Source: Ascidia mentula (Eukaryota > Chordata > Ascidiacea > Phlebobranchia > Ascidiidae). From it: a stretch of 64,000 bases of DNA. A program made the position numbers and the translations under genes. Where the stretch lies: contig OX387199.1 of assembly GCA_947561715.1 (NCBI GenBank), forward strand, positions 18,543,001 through 18,607,000, read 5' to 3'. Shown in pieces: positions 47,901 through 57,100 of this stretch (the stretch's first letter is position 1; each line of letters starts with the position of its first letter). Below the pieces are notes generated by a model. The model saw nothing but the letters and a program-made list of their open reading frames with translations, was not told the DNA's origin and ran no database searches.

Positions 47901-50900
47901 AACAAAAACATTCAGAAAACACAACATCAGGAAGGGAAGCTTCGATTTCAAGCATTTCCTGAAGTCATGGTTTGTCCATATGCCACACTGTGCAGCCATG
48001 TATATATATAACAATGGAGCACATAGTGACCTTATACAGTAAATCTGCGTTGCACCACAAGCTTTGTTATTGTGATAATTTTAAGGGAAAGTCTGCTGAT
48101 CACCATGTGACGTGACCATGGTTGCAATTGCATTTAAGGTAATAATACAGAATATGTAAGAACTTTTACTAGGTTGCCTAAGTGATAGCTCAACATTCAA
48201 GCAAATTGAAATGCTCCATGATACTCGCTGATAGAATTTAAATTCTTCAAATAAAGCTGCTCATTGTGACATTGATGAAGTAACTTTATGCTCAGCTTTT
48301 AACAGCAACAATTTTTGGTGGATATTCGTCATTGGAGGTAAATCATGGCATATAAATCTCTCTGAATCACTGCTACTTCGTACTCACAACAGCACTCATT
48401 TGTTCACCAACTAATAAACCATTTTTAACAAGGCCCAAAAACCCATTAAACAACATAAAATTCATTTGCACAGTACCGTGCAATTAAGCGCACATAATAG
48501 ACTTGTAAGAAATGTCAACTGAGGGAATGCGTTTCAAAGGTATAGAACATGTTCCCAACGCAGGGCAGGCATGGAAAATTTGGCATGCTATTGGTTGGAC
48601 AAAAACATAGGTTTCCGCTATGGTTAGCTTTTTTTATTCAGGCACAATATAATGACTGAAATACTAATCATATTTTGCACAGTAAAATCTCAATAAACAC
48701 CGGGAATTACTTATAATAACAATCATAAGGCATGGCATGTAACCGGATAGCATAAACCATGGCTTCACAAATTGGGGATCACGACAAAGCAGGGTTGCCT
48801 GTTAAATTTTATGGATCACCAAGATTCAATTTTACACACAGCAATAGTTAGTTGTACATTTTCATTGACAATAACCTGCTTCAACAGTTGCAGAAAATGT
48901 TTACATCAGTCAAAGGGGGTTGTGGGCAAACGAATTTGGGAAGCTTTGGTATAATTATTATGGCATGTATCCCCTTGGTCTAGCATTAAAAAAATGCTGC
49001 CTGGTAAGGTGAAATAGCAGTAATGCACTTTATCGTCACAACAAACCATGCTTACCCCATGTTGGTCTGGTCATTAAGAAGGCTGCCACTTTTTCCAATT
49101 GTGTCTGGCATCTGGTATACCTGAAATACCATCCACAGTACAATGATAGGTCGTAGGGTTACAAACTTTTCTGTTGGCTAATTTACATTTTTGCATTGAG
49201 CAAACTTAATTATTGCAACCTTTGGATAGCCGAAGTTAAGTGTGATGCTTGGCTGCATCAAGTGCTAAATGTGCCCATAGTTTATGAAAATACAGAAAGC
49301 CAATTTTGTATAGTTATATGTGTCTTCTACTCAATTAAAACAAATACAGAAAATCAACACTTTTTACGAATATTGTATCAGCAATCCCATAATAAACATA
49401 GCTTATTTAATCATAAAGCTGATCACTGTTACGTAATCATGTGATAAGTAGATTCTGTTGGGCAGGAACAAACAAACTTACATCTGACATTCCATCATTC
49501 TCTGTCATGGACAAGGAATGTGAGTTTACTTTAGTTGATGTTGGATCATGCGTCATTAACAGTTTATAGCAGTAAGTACAAGATCTGAGCATGCCTGTGA
49601 CAAAACAAATATGCAAGATTAGAAAATTACTGAATTTCTTATTTTAAAATTTTGATGCTAAAATTAGGTGAATTTAAATGTGCTATAAACGAAAATCTAA
49701 TAATTACCATGGAAACCCATGACCTCTCCTGGTATAAGCAAATAACAACACCGTTTGCAGAAAATGTGTCCACATATACGACAGTGATGTCTTCGCCGAA
49801 AGGTGGTAAATCGATCTCCGCATTCATAGCACTCATGGCAATGCTCATCAGGCATCCAAAACTGTCTGAGATTTCCTTCACTGGAAGTTGCGGCTGACGA
49901 GAAACTTGATCTCGCTTGTTGCTGCATTATAAGTCTTAACATTTTAACATGTATGTAGGTTATATAATGCGGTCTAGTGACACTGAACTGTACCTTTCTA
50001 GTTCGGCAATGTTGGAAAAACTAATTAAAAAAAATTTTAAATGGAAAAGGTGATAAACCCTATAAAAGGTCTCCAAAGAAACAATTATATATAAAGTGTA
50101 GAGAGAAAAGCATTAAATAAATTGAGAAAACATCAGGTCAAGAAAAGAACATAAACATTAAAAACATTTCATGAGTTTGCAAACAATGCTAAAGCTATGC
50201 ACAAGTTTTGATTGAATGGAAACAAAAAAGTGAATCAGCTGGTAGACACAAACCATTATGGGGGCATTATTTCCGCTGATCATCCGCGGAATGTCGCGGA
50301 ACATGGTTGAAAAGTTTTTTAATCTCATTTCCACCTCACTTCCGTGAAGGTGTTCGCGTGTCTGCAAAATTTCCCAGAACTTTTAAAACCGAATAAAAAT
50401 CACTTGCCTACTGTAACTATGAAAATTGTACAAACAATTTGTTTCAAATTGTGTGTGTGTAAACAAGACAATAACACAAGCCCAACTTCCCTGCCAAATA
50501 TAAGGGAAGTTTGCAGGAAAGCAAAACATAAATGGTGTGACAGGGATACAGATAATTAACATGTTTGGCCTAATATTTAAAGTAACAGTATGTCAATAGG
50601 TCAACCTGTATTATTATTAAGTGCCAACAGCGATAATCCCTTGTTCAAATGTACACACCAGGCCCAATTAACCATATATCAAACTACAGCAGTACACATG
50701 TAGATATATACACTGTAAATTGCTCTGCTATAAATATATAAACTGCATCCTAACTTGAAACAAACCTTGTACACTGGAGTAATTTCCAATGAGCCTGGAC
50801 GACTTTTCTTAGAATTCGTTTTCTTTGGGGATCTAAAATTTTCTGCACTTTGCTGTGGAGTCTCATGATTCGATTCTGCACAGTTTATATACATTATGTT

Positions 50901-52200
50901 GTGTTTCGTAAAAGATTGTTGCAATAGGAACATTCATACAAGAACCAAGTACTTGTAACAGCACTTATGTGTTCCAAACTGGCAGCATAAATGTAACATT
51001 TACAACAGTAAAAATTATTAAACATATTGCAAGACCTTGTATAGAGACTAATCCAATTTTGTTAAAGACCTTAGGAATGTACAATAAAACGAATGCCTAC
51101 AAGCCCCGCTCATTCAGTTTTACATTTAGTTTTAAAATGCTTAGACAATCAACTACCAATGGCCACAAATGGCAGCTACAGGAAATGTTGCATAGTTCAA
51201 AATATTGTTATGACAACAATATTTCAGTACTTGACAGAACATAAATGTGAGAAACTCTTGACATATCCCATTTTACAAAGACACAACTTATAATTCATTA
51301 CTGATGCTGCCAGGCAAGTTATAAATACAAGAAGGTTCTGCTTTAAATATTTTCTTCTGGAAAAAATATTGACAAAACTTGCATTCGTAGAAACAACATT
51401 ATAGGGATTTCAGTAATATATATTATGCTTTTTATAATAACATACATTCTAGAACAAGGGTGAACAACTGAATCAGTTGTGCATGCCATATTTGCTGTAT
51501 ACTATTTATCATGCGGCAAACATTTGTATGACATTTTAGGGGTAATTGCCAAAAAAGCATTTCGCTTTTAAATTATTTGACATGTTTTTTTCTCACAAAA
51601 TATTTTCTGACATTCTAAGCAAAAATCAGACCGCTTGCCATTTTCAAACAAATGCCAAATTTGGCATAGATTACATGTGTTGTGCATGCCTGTTAACACA
51701 TACTCAATTTTATTTTGAGTGAAAAATTACAACCAAAATGACCAACAGATACAAGTAAAATTACATGAGATCAATAAAACCGTTTATGTAATCAAAAAAA
51801 TTCCCTAATACTGTGACCTTGTTGTTACCTTTTCTTCGAGGAGTCGTTTTCTGTTCAGAAATTGTTGGTCTTTGGTTTTGAAAACTTTGTGATTTCTTAG
51901 CTTGTAAATCAGATTCCGCATTTACTTCTTTTGGTTCTACAAAACAAATGTCTAAGTTTTATCAGTTTCTTTAAAACATGATATGTTTTTGGACAGGGTG
52001 TAGACTAACTAAAGCTTCTATTGCATTAGTTTAATATTTCTGTGTAGCCAATTGTTTTGTTCACCAATCTCACCTTTTTTGAAACTAAATATACCAAGGA
52101 CCGATTGAAGAATGGTCGATCTGGTTAACGAACTTTCTTCTTTCAATGGTTCGAAGAAAGTAAGTGAGTCTTTTTCCACATTTAACATGTTTGAATTCAT
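20906..52200 (-). CDS. PIKFYVE: 1-phosphatidylinositol 3-phosphate 5-kinase, FYVE type
   Basis: Makes PI(3,5)P2 from PI3P on endosomes and lysosomes. Coding exons 5' to 3': 52074-52200, 51829-51936, 50766-50875, 50254-50361, 49708-49921, 49482-49594, 49056-49120, 47374-47497, 46217-46380, 45462-45609, 44342-44597, 43643-43784, 43159-43265, 42584-42704, 41698-41875, 41203-41370, 40721-40873, 40160-40326, 39853-40054, 39207-39354, 38513-38792, 37658-37808, 36901-36975, 36277-36402, 35664-35775, 34752-35040, 34294-34476, 33940-34119, 32985-33097, 32033-32195, 31315-31519, 30329-30561, 29970-30042, 29690-29824, 29011-29161, 28656-28738, 28447-28480, 28003-28086, 27368-27483, 26483-26738, 25436-25572, 24190-24396, 23598-23726, 22440-22661, 21865-21985, 20906-21114. 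They keep phase and sum to 6,990 nt, 2,329 aa (human about 2,098). Order: FYVE, DEP, chaperonin-like, Cys-rich, lipid kinase. The start MNSNMLNVEK aligns only loosely with the human N-terminus. The 36901/36402 junction is uncertain. Confidence 0.95.
21596..21815. repeat. Foldback-like repeat family M3, copy 1
   Basis: Begins ACTACTGATGCTGCCAGGCA; contains CAACGTTTCGGCCACCATGC, GTGAATAATACAACGTTGAC and TTCTTATTTTTCGCCTCTAG. The same blocks, partly inverted, occur at 45826-46131. It sits 50 bp from the end of a PIKfyve kinase exon. Confidence 0.7.
23307..23531. mobile_element. MITE family M1, full-length copy 3 in PIKfyve intron
   Basis: About 225 bp. The left end, GCTGCAGACAGATGGCAACT then GTTTCGACCTATAAGGTCTC, is mirrored at the right by GAGACCTTTTAGGTCGAAAC and GGCCATCTGTCTGCAGC. 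The middle includes CCACTTTGTGGTGACTATAC. No open frame of note. This is the clearest member and defines the family. Confidence 0.85.
24513..24629. repeat. Long near-perfect hairpin in PIKfyve intron
   Basis: The left arm 24513-24560 (from AATATGAACAGAATAGCCAA) is the exact reverse complement of 24582-24629; pairing continues imperfectly into a short loop. The 48-bp arms are identical, so the structure is young or maintained. It is either a foldback element or a source of a hairpin RNA. Confidence 0.9.
26002..26428. mobile_element. hAT-like MITE (family M2), long copy in PIKfyve intron
   Basis: Ends CAGTGGTTCTCAAACTGTGG and TTTGAGAAACACTG; flanks CCATAACA and CCCTAACA match at 7 of 8 positions. 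Repeats of GTGGTACGCG lie inside both ends. The centre holds a separate inverted repeat (26135-26188 and 26214-26269), so another element may be nested in it. Confidence 0.8.
26135..26269. repeat. Inverted repeat nested in the hAT-like MITE
   Basis: GGTTTTCTTTATTGTGCATT at 26135 pairs with AATGCACAATAAAGAAAACC ending at 26269. Arms are about 54-56 bp with few mismatches and a spacer of about 25 bp. The transcript would fold into a long hairpin. Confidence 0.8.
27165..27235. repeat. Short hairpin in PIKfyve intron
   Basis: Arms 27165-27193 (AATTTAATAGTCTGACCTTC start) and 27207-27235, 29 bp with one G.U-type mismatch, and a 13-nt loop. Size and loop are in the range of a pre-miRNA-like hairpin, but the stem is unusually perfect for one. 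Confidence 0.8.
29317..29546. mobile_element. MITE family M1, full-length copy 4 in PIKfyve intron
   Basis: Left end AAGCTGCATGCAAATGGCCA then CTGTTTCGACCTAAAAGGTC; right end GACCTTATAGGTCGAAACAG and TGTTTGCAGCTCACAC. The interior matches the 23.3-kb copy in inverted orientation (CACAAGGTGGAGGTCTTTGC). Confidence 0.85.
30108..30300. repeat. Degenerate minisatellite in PIKfyve intron
   Basis: Purine-rich tandem array built on a unit of about 20-30 bp resembling AAAATGAGGAACAACGGAAA, with variable A runs. At least five recognisable units occur (around 30112, 30141, 30187, 30232 and 30252). Almost no C or T on the plus strand. Confidence 0.7.
31560..31597. repeat. MITE family M1 fragment
   Basis: GTCACTGTTTC directly followed by AGTGCAGCCTGGTATGAC, i.e. 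the M1 left end with the middle of the terminus deleted (compare 55781-55870). It lies just upstream of a PIKfyve exon. Confidence 0.5.
33342..33540. repeat. MITE family M1, copy 5 lacking its right end
   Basis: Starts GTGAGCTGCAGGCGGTATAA with CTGTTTCAACCTATTAGGTC, then the family interior (CCAACGGATCGACGTTGACT, CCACAAAGTGGAAAAG). The right inverted terminus is not found. Confidence 0.7.
33655..33905 (+). repeat. SINE with well-kept tRNA-like domain, copy C
   Basis: Three-part element: 5' block TGTGAAGGTCGCCTGACAAG to CGTGAAGCCACTGA, tRNA-like middle at about 33757-33830, and 3' block CTGACTTGTCGGGAAAAGTG to GCTGTAATGCCTTGGCGA. The middle folds as a tRNA: acceptor GCTCCTG/CGGGAGC, D stem GCTC/GAGC, anticodon stem TGGGC/GCCCA with loop CTGGTTA, T stem GTGAG/CTCAC. 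The anticodon would read GGT (Thr). Because the same flanks recur in three other copies, this is a SINE rather than a tRNA gene. Confidence 0.8.
37243..37473. mobile_element. hAT-like MITE (family M2), copy in PIKfyve intron
   Basis: Left GGTGGTTCCCAACC, right GGTTGGGAAAAACTGCT, with interior GCGTACCACTTGGAGGTAC and CACGTACCACCTGGAATGCC collinear with 12395-12632. Termini are slightly eroded and no clear target duplication remains. Confidence 0.75.
38808..39010. repeat. Foldback repeat overlapping a PIKfyve intron start
   Basis: Left TTTAAAGAACTGTTCTTCTGGC and right part GCTAGAAGAGCAGTTCCTTA are near inverted copies; the inner CACGAGATTTT-like sequences also pair (AAGTTACGAGATTTTCATCA with AAAAATCTCGTGACCTCA). 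It also contains GCTGCCAGGCGTATT, shared with family M3. Confidence 0.55.
40405..40555 (+). repeat. SINE, copy D (partial)
   Basis: Matches the 5' block of copy C (TATGTGAAGGTCGCCTGGCA, GTTGTGCGCTTGCGCATCAG, TACCGCGTGAAACCACTGA) and a damaged tRNA-like domain with an internal deletion in the D arm, then GGTTAGCCCAGGGTCGTAAG. The 3' block is absent. Confidence 0.75.
42259..42510. mobile_element. MITE family M1, diverged copy 6 in PIKfyve intron
   Basis: Left GAGAGCTGCAGACAGGGTGC; interior CCAACGGATCGACGTTGACC; right ATGAGACGTCACAGGTTAAAAC. Termini are eroded but the order of blocks is that of the 23.3-kb copy. A 35-bp terminus fragment of the same family lies at 43421-43455. Confidence 0.65.
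42783..42850 (-). repeat. tRNA-like fragment with A-rich tail
   Basis: On the minus strand: GGCCAGGACATCCTGGGTTC then GAATCCCGGCGTGGCA, a good T arm (CTGGG-TTCGAAT-CCCGG) and acceptor 3' strand, followed by an A-rich run (A8TA7). The 5' half does not fold as a D arm. It is probably a retroposed tRNA-derived sequence or SINE end, not a working tRNA gene. Confidence 0.55.
43912..44050. repeat. Dispersed repeat sharing a block with 56640-56760
   Basis: GTTGCTGTTGCTGGCATTTT, GAGGTAGCCTAGCTAACTAA and AAATAAAAGTTACGTTTAAT, then TTAAGTCAGAGGGGCAGATT. The copy at 56640-56760 has the same order (GAGGAAGCCCAGCTGGAGAG, AATAAAAGTTACCTGTAATT, AAGTCAGAAGGACAGAT). Class unknown. Confidence 0.6.
44342..46380 (-). 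other. PIKFYVE: PIKfyve DEP domain (three exons)
   Basis: Exon 46217-46380 ends with FHEIWAKIDDDRDGLEFRDH, matching the human DEP start. Exon 45462-45609 gives GSEMVDWLINN and VGQAFLDSNWIKSV, the core DEP helices. Exon 44342-44597 begins with the last strand (FHDAYCLYQ). The DEP fold is generally a membrane or protein contact module. Confidence 0.9.
45826..46131. mobile_element. Foldback-like repeat family M3, copy 2
   Basis: Left ATGATGCTTCCAGGCATG and right TTGCCTGGAAGCATCAGTAG form inverted ends. Inner blocks GTTTCGGCCACCATGCAGCA and TGCTGCATGGTGGCCGAAAC, and GAATAATACAACGTGGACAA and TTGTCAACGTTGTATTATTC, also pair, so nearly the whole 306 bp is an inverted repeat. Confidence 0.8.
49482..49921 (-). 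other. PIKFYVE: PIKfyve FYVE zinc finger (two exons)
   Basis: PI3P-binding finger that targets the enzyme to endosomes. Exon 49708-49921 has WMPDEHCHECYECGDRF, the basic signature RRHHCRICG, and FCKRCC. Exon 49482-49594 supplies the closing LRSCTYC. All eight zinc-binding cysteine/histidine positions of the family are present, and the WxxD and R(R/K)HHCR motifs are intact. Confidence 0.95.
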
Positions 52201-54114
52201 GCATTACTCAGCTAAGTAAATAGCATGAATATGCAACTTATTAACAAAATACACACATTGCACAGTTATAAAAAAATAATTGTTTAAAGCAGATTTCTTA
52301 AAATTAACAAAAACTAAAGTTCACCCAAAAATATCACACACTTCTTGAGTTTCAAATAAGAAAGCGTTGATAAATAAATGACTATCTTTCAAAAAAGGCA
52401 GGTAAACAATGTACGCTTGCTCTCGCAAAAACACATATTAGCTTCAACCAGTAAGCAATACCGCACAACAAACTTCTTCGGCAAAAAGTTGAAGACTTTT
52501 ATTTTCGGGGACTTCCCTGATGACCACAAACAGCTAGTGCGACACCCAGTGTCTGATGAAAGTAGTGTATTATTATTATTATTATTATTATAGCTTGCAA
52601 TATAGGCGAAATAATCGCAATAAAAAGATGTTAAAAACAAAACAATCACTACTTTCAAATAGCGTAAAACTAGCAATTGGCAGTTACCAGTGGAAGTCGC
52701 TGTATTCGTTATCATTTGACGATAGACGGTGCTGATAATAAAGCAATTTTTTTGTCTTGAAGTAAAACCATGCTTTTGAAATGCAAAATTATTGCCTCTT
52801 GTCATGTAGTTTGCATGTGAACAGGAAACAACTTAATTGACAATCACAACGCTGCGATAATCATTACCAAACAAATTGATACAATCTGAAGAAATGTTTA
52901 GATGTTTGTCAAATACACACAATTTTCAGAATCCTGGTAGATCCTACATTTGGTGAATACTTTTTCAACGTGAATAACCTCAACAATAATTGAACACGTC
53001 ATTAGGTATTCTCATTGCGAGAATTTAACAAAAATATTCCACGTATGCAAATGGTTGATGACATAAGAAAACTCGGCCATAAACAAGTTCACTATTGACT
53101 TTACCAGTTGATTAAAGTTATCTTAATTATGGGGTATTTACAACTATTTGCTGTGGCAAATATGACATTAATTGTCATTAAATTATCAGAAGGGATCGGA
53201 TTGTATCATGTTTTACTATACTCCTGTCAATCGTGCACTGAAATGTTGCGCTTATTCAGCCGTTCATTAGATTTTGAACCGCTTGTGAAAGGTTTCACTA
53301 TACAATTCACTTGTTAAACTCAAAATATGTTTTTCTGTAATGTTGACAAAGTTCCAGCGGGGGGTGGCGTATGACGTTAATGCGTGCCATGTAGTGGTTT
53401 TATATTTTATATTATCTAGTCCTGTGTAACACCGTATTTCAGTAGTATTATTTCACAGACGAAAAACGACAAACGCTTGCATTTTAAATGCAAAAGCTAT
53501 AAGGTGACATTACAGCAAAAAGAATGTCAGTAAAAATGACATTTCTTAGTGTGAACGATGTGTTATGGTTGCAGTGTTTAGTGTGTTTTCTCTCATCCTA
53601 CAATAAATCCTAAAGGCAGTAACTCGTAAACCTGGGACCCTATTTTGCTTTGACATCTTTCATTTTATTGTGAACAGAGAATTTTAACCACAGCTTGAAA
53701 AACACGTTACATATCGTTAGCACATAACAAACACTATATCTTTCGAACTTTTCGAAAGCACAAAACGACATCGGCAAATGAAGGTATTTTCTACCTCTAT
53801 CACCGAACAGAAAAAATCAGTACAATCGTTAACGTAATGTGCCATAGACCATGACACTATACCAATGCGAGTAACCATGGGTAAATGCGACATGGATTAA
53901 GTCTGCAACTAGTGTTCGTATATTGCTTACACATAATAAATTAATTATAACTGGTCAAATTAAAACCAATGACTTTTTTTTTTTTGGCTTAATGTTTTGG
54001 CTGGTTGGACATTTTATTAGAACCATAGAATGCATGTTGGCAAAAATGTGTAACGCAACAAAATCATTGTAAACACTGATAGGTAAAAAGACGAGCGAAT
54101 GCACAGACAAACCT
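52201..54114. other. Intergenic region upstream of PIKfyve
   Basis: Holds the PIKfyve 5' flank and the 3' flank of the helical-repeat gene. A TAT microsatellite lies at 52568-52592. The open frames here (for example plus 53108-53317 and minus 52389-52805) have no domain signature and I do not call them. Confidence 0.5.
52568..52592. repeat. TAT/ATA trinucleotide microsatellite
   Basis: About eight perfect TAT units in the 5' flank of PIKfyve. It produces the Asn run in a spurious minus-strand frame. Confidence 0.95.
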
Positions 54115-57100
54115 TTAGGCAACTCCTTTATCAATGGCTTGGCCGATTGTAAAGTTGTGCAAAATATCTGTTTTCTAAGCAAGTATGTTTAACACTTATC
54201 CTTGCCGTTGGGATTGCCGTTTGAAGTAAAGTATCAGGATGGTTACGTTATTGACCCTAATATCCACGCTGTTTTAACGCGGGTATCTTGATCCAACGAC
54301 CAGAGGAGCCTCTGCTCTTTCTACAATTCAAGCACTGGCCTTGATACTCACAGCGCTTTTGGCACGACTCGACCTGTTCCTGATCGACATTTTTTCACGG
54401 AAATTTTGTTCCGCGGTTCGTCGGTCTGGAGGACGAGCAAGACGCGACCAAAAGTCGATGTCGATTCGTTTTGGAAGAAGTTTCTCCTTGGGTGGTGTTT
54501 TGCTGGGCAAGCGGGTTTCTCCGTCACCCTTGCGCGCCAGGACCTCGTGGGCCATGCAGTTAGCCTGTCGTGATGTGGTAATATTCATTGATTTGGCGTT
54601 TGGTTTAGCCAGATATACAAATCGTTTAGATTAGCCAGATGCTTTATTTGAATAAAACGATATTGCACTAACAAGGTGATTAAAAAGCATAACGTGCGTT
54701 AATTCTAAAGTTGTGTTATATTTTTTTATGTAGTAATTTCGTAAATATAACTTAAATGATCTTCCAATTCAGGTAACCAGGTTTTGTAAAGAAAATCTTA
54801 TGCCTTTAAACGTTTTCTCACCCAACAATAAAACGAGCTCGCGCCCTTGTTTATCTTTTGGATTTTTTCGTAGCTGACATCTTTCAGTACAAACAGAACT
54901 CGACGAGCTGTTGTCACAGAAACCGAAGAAGGGTCGCATAGCGCCACCCTACGGGTGACTGACAGACGTCCAAGCTTTCCCATGAGTGCGTGCAGAGCTG
55001 GCCAATCCTGAGACAATTACGTGATATATTTGAATCTGTTAGAATTGCTTTCTTGAAACAGGTCTGTTTGTGGCTATCCATGTACAAGTAAGAATGCGGT
55101 GCTGGTATGAAAACGAACACGCCTATCAGTGGGTTCATAGTCGATGAAGTTAAAAACAGTTAAAATGTGTTGAAGAAAAATGAAGTACAATTCTTCGACT
55201 CGATTTATTGTTGATTCTTGACTGCTTGAAAAGGCAACAAAAATTATGACAATTTACGAAACTGAACATATTGCCAATAGATCATGGCCGCAGTATGAGC
55301 GAATTTTGTCGTAGAATGCCTTGTCTGTATGTTAAGGTTCGTGTTTAATAAGAATGAACTTTAAATTCATTTTGAAGAATTGGTTCGAATTTTTGAAAAA
55401 ATACTATCAGAATACTCTACAAATGTCTTCAACCACAACTCACATTAATTTTTCGTTCGTTCTCGCCGAGAATCATGAACGTGGCCAATACTGCCGCTTT
55501 AACGACATCTGGTGGTGACTGAAAGCTGTGTATTTCCGACACTACCTGTCGCGACATGTTGAGGATGGCTGCACGGTACTTGGATAGATCAGCCAGTTGT
55601 TTGACGAGCTCCCGAGCCCTCTTAACATCTCCCCAAAACAACTCCCTGTTAATGTCCGGAAGGTGATCTTCGGATTCGTTTTCGATCTAAATTATTTGCA
55701 ACAAATTATATTTTGAACAAACTCTGCCAGGCTGAATTGCTGATAATTTTAAGGCGTTTTTACATTTTTATTGATTTCAGTGGCAGCAGACAGATGGCCA
55801 CTGTTTCGACCTGCAAGGTCTTATCAGTGCAGCCTGGTGTGACTCTTCTAGACGACTTTGCCGACCATACGGTTGCGTTTGTGTTTACTTTAAAGGGAAT
55901 TGACGATGCAAGGCAAAATACATCTTCATTAGTTATATACGAAAATGATACTAGAGAGGGCTATACGTGTACTATATGAAAGGACTATATGTGTACTATA
56001 TTATTGCTGAAGGGGTGGTGGTAGCCAGGTCATCGTCTGTAGTAATGGTTAAGATCCACAACCACGAAACAAGAAGTTATCCACATTTTATCACGTATTT
56101 AAACTTGGGCTTGAAAAAAGTGAGATCAACGGGTTGAAAAAGCAGCACATTTTCATCACGTTTTTTTAATCTTTTAAAACGCTACAAATATATTGATCCC
56201 AACCTGATAAAGTAGATGTTCGAGTGTTTCAATATCCCGTTGTTTTAGGGCGTTTTTTAGACTCTCTGCATACTGAGATGCCGTTCTCTTCCTCAGCAAA
56301 TCTTTTGCCGTGTTTAGAAGCAGTTTCTCCTCGTTGGTTAATTCGCCGTCGCCGAAATACCGTTCGAACTCACACAGAGCTTGCCACAAATCAGCCCTTT
56401 TAAATAAGTAATGGTAAAAAATATTTGTGCAAATTTAGCACGACCTCAAATTATCCAATAGTTAGCATAGTTATAGTTGCCTTTTTTTCTATAGCACACA
56501 TTCTATTCCGGCAATAGATTACGAAGCTTGCTCAAAAGTGACAAAATTCCGTGTTAGTTATTTCACGGTAACCCCTTGGTGCAATGTAGAAGGTGTATAA
56601 CTATCAATCGTGGTATTGTCAAACATTATTATGAGTATTATGTTGCTGTTGCTGACAGGCATATAATCTGTTACCCCGAGGAAGCCCAGCTGGAGAGCAG
56701 GGGAAAGGCTGGCCAATAAAAGTTACCTGTAATTAAGTCAGAAGGACAGATAATAAAAATAAAATGAACTACTTTTATCTGGTTAAAGTAGAAACCTTTG
56801 AAACCTTGTCTTAAAAACAATGAAAAAAAACACGTCCATACCTATCACCACTGTCTATCGACTCTTTAAGCTTTCCCATCAGACCTTCTTTCAGTTTGTC
56901 CCATAGCTCGTTGCTCTCCCGCACCAGTCTTTCTTTTGCCTCCATCATCTCCACTTTCTGCAGGTTCTTCTCCGCTTTTCGCAACAACGCGATATTTTTC
57001 GAATCCTGAGCGCCCCAGGCCTGTTTCTTCCTAGGCGCACTCTTCTTGGCTAAAAGATCAGTGGCACTGTGAGGTCGAGGATTATTGGTTTGCTGCCTTT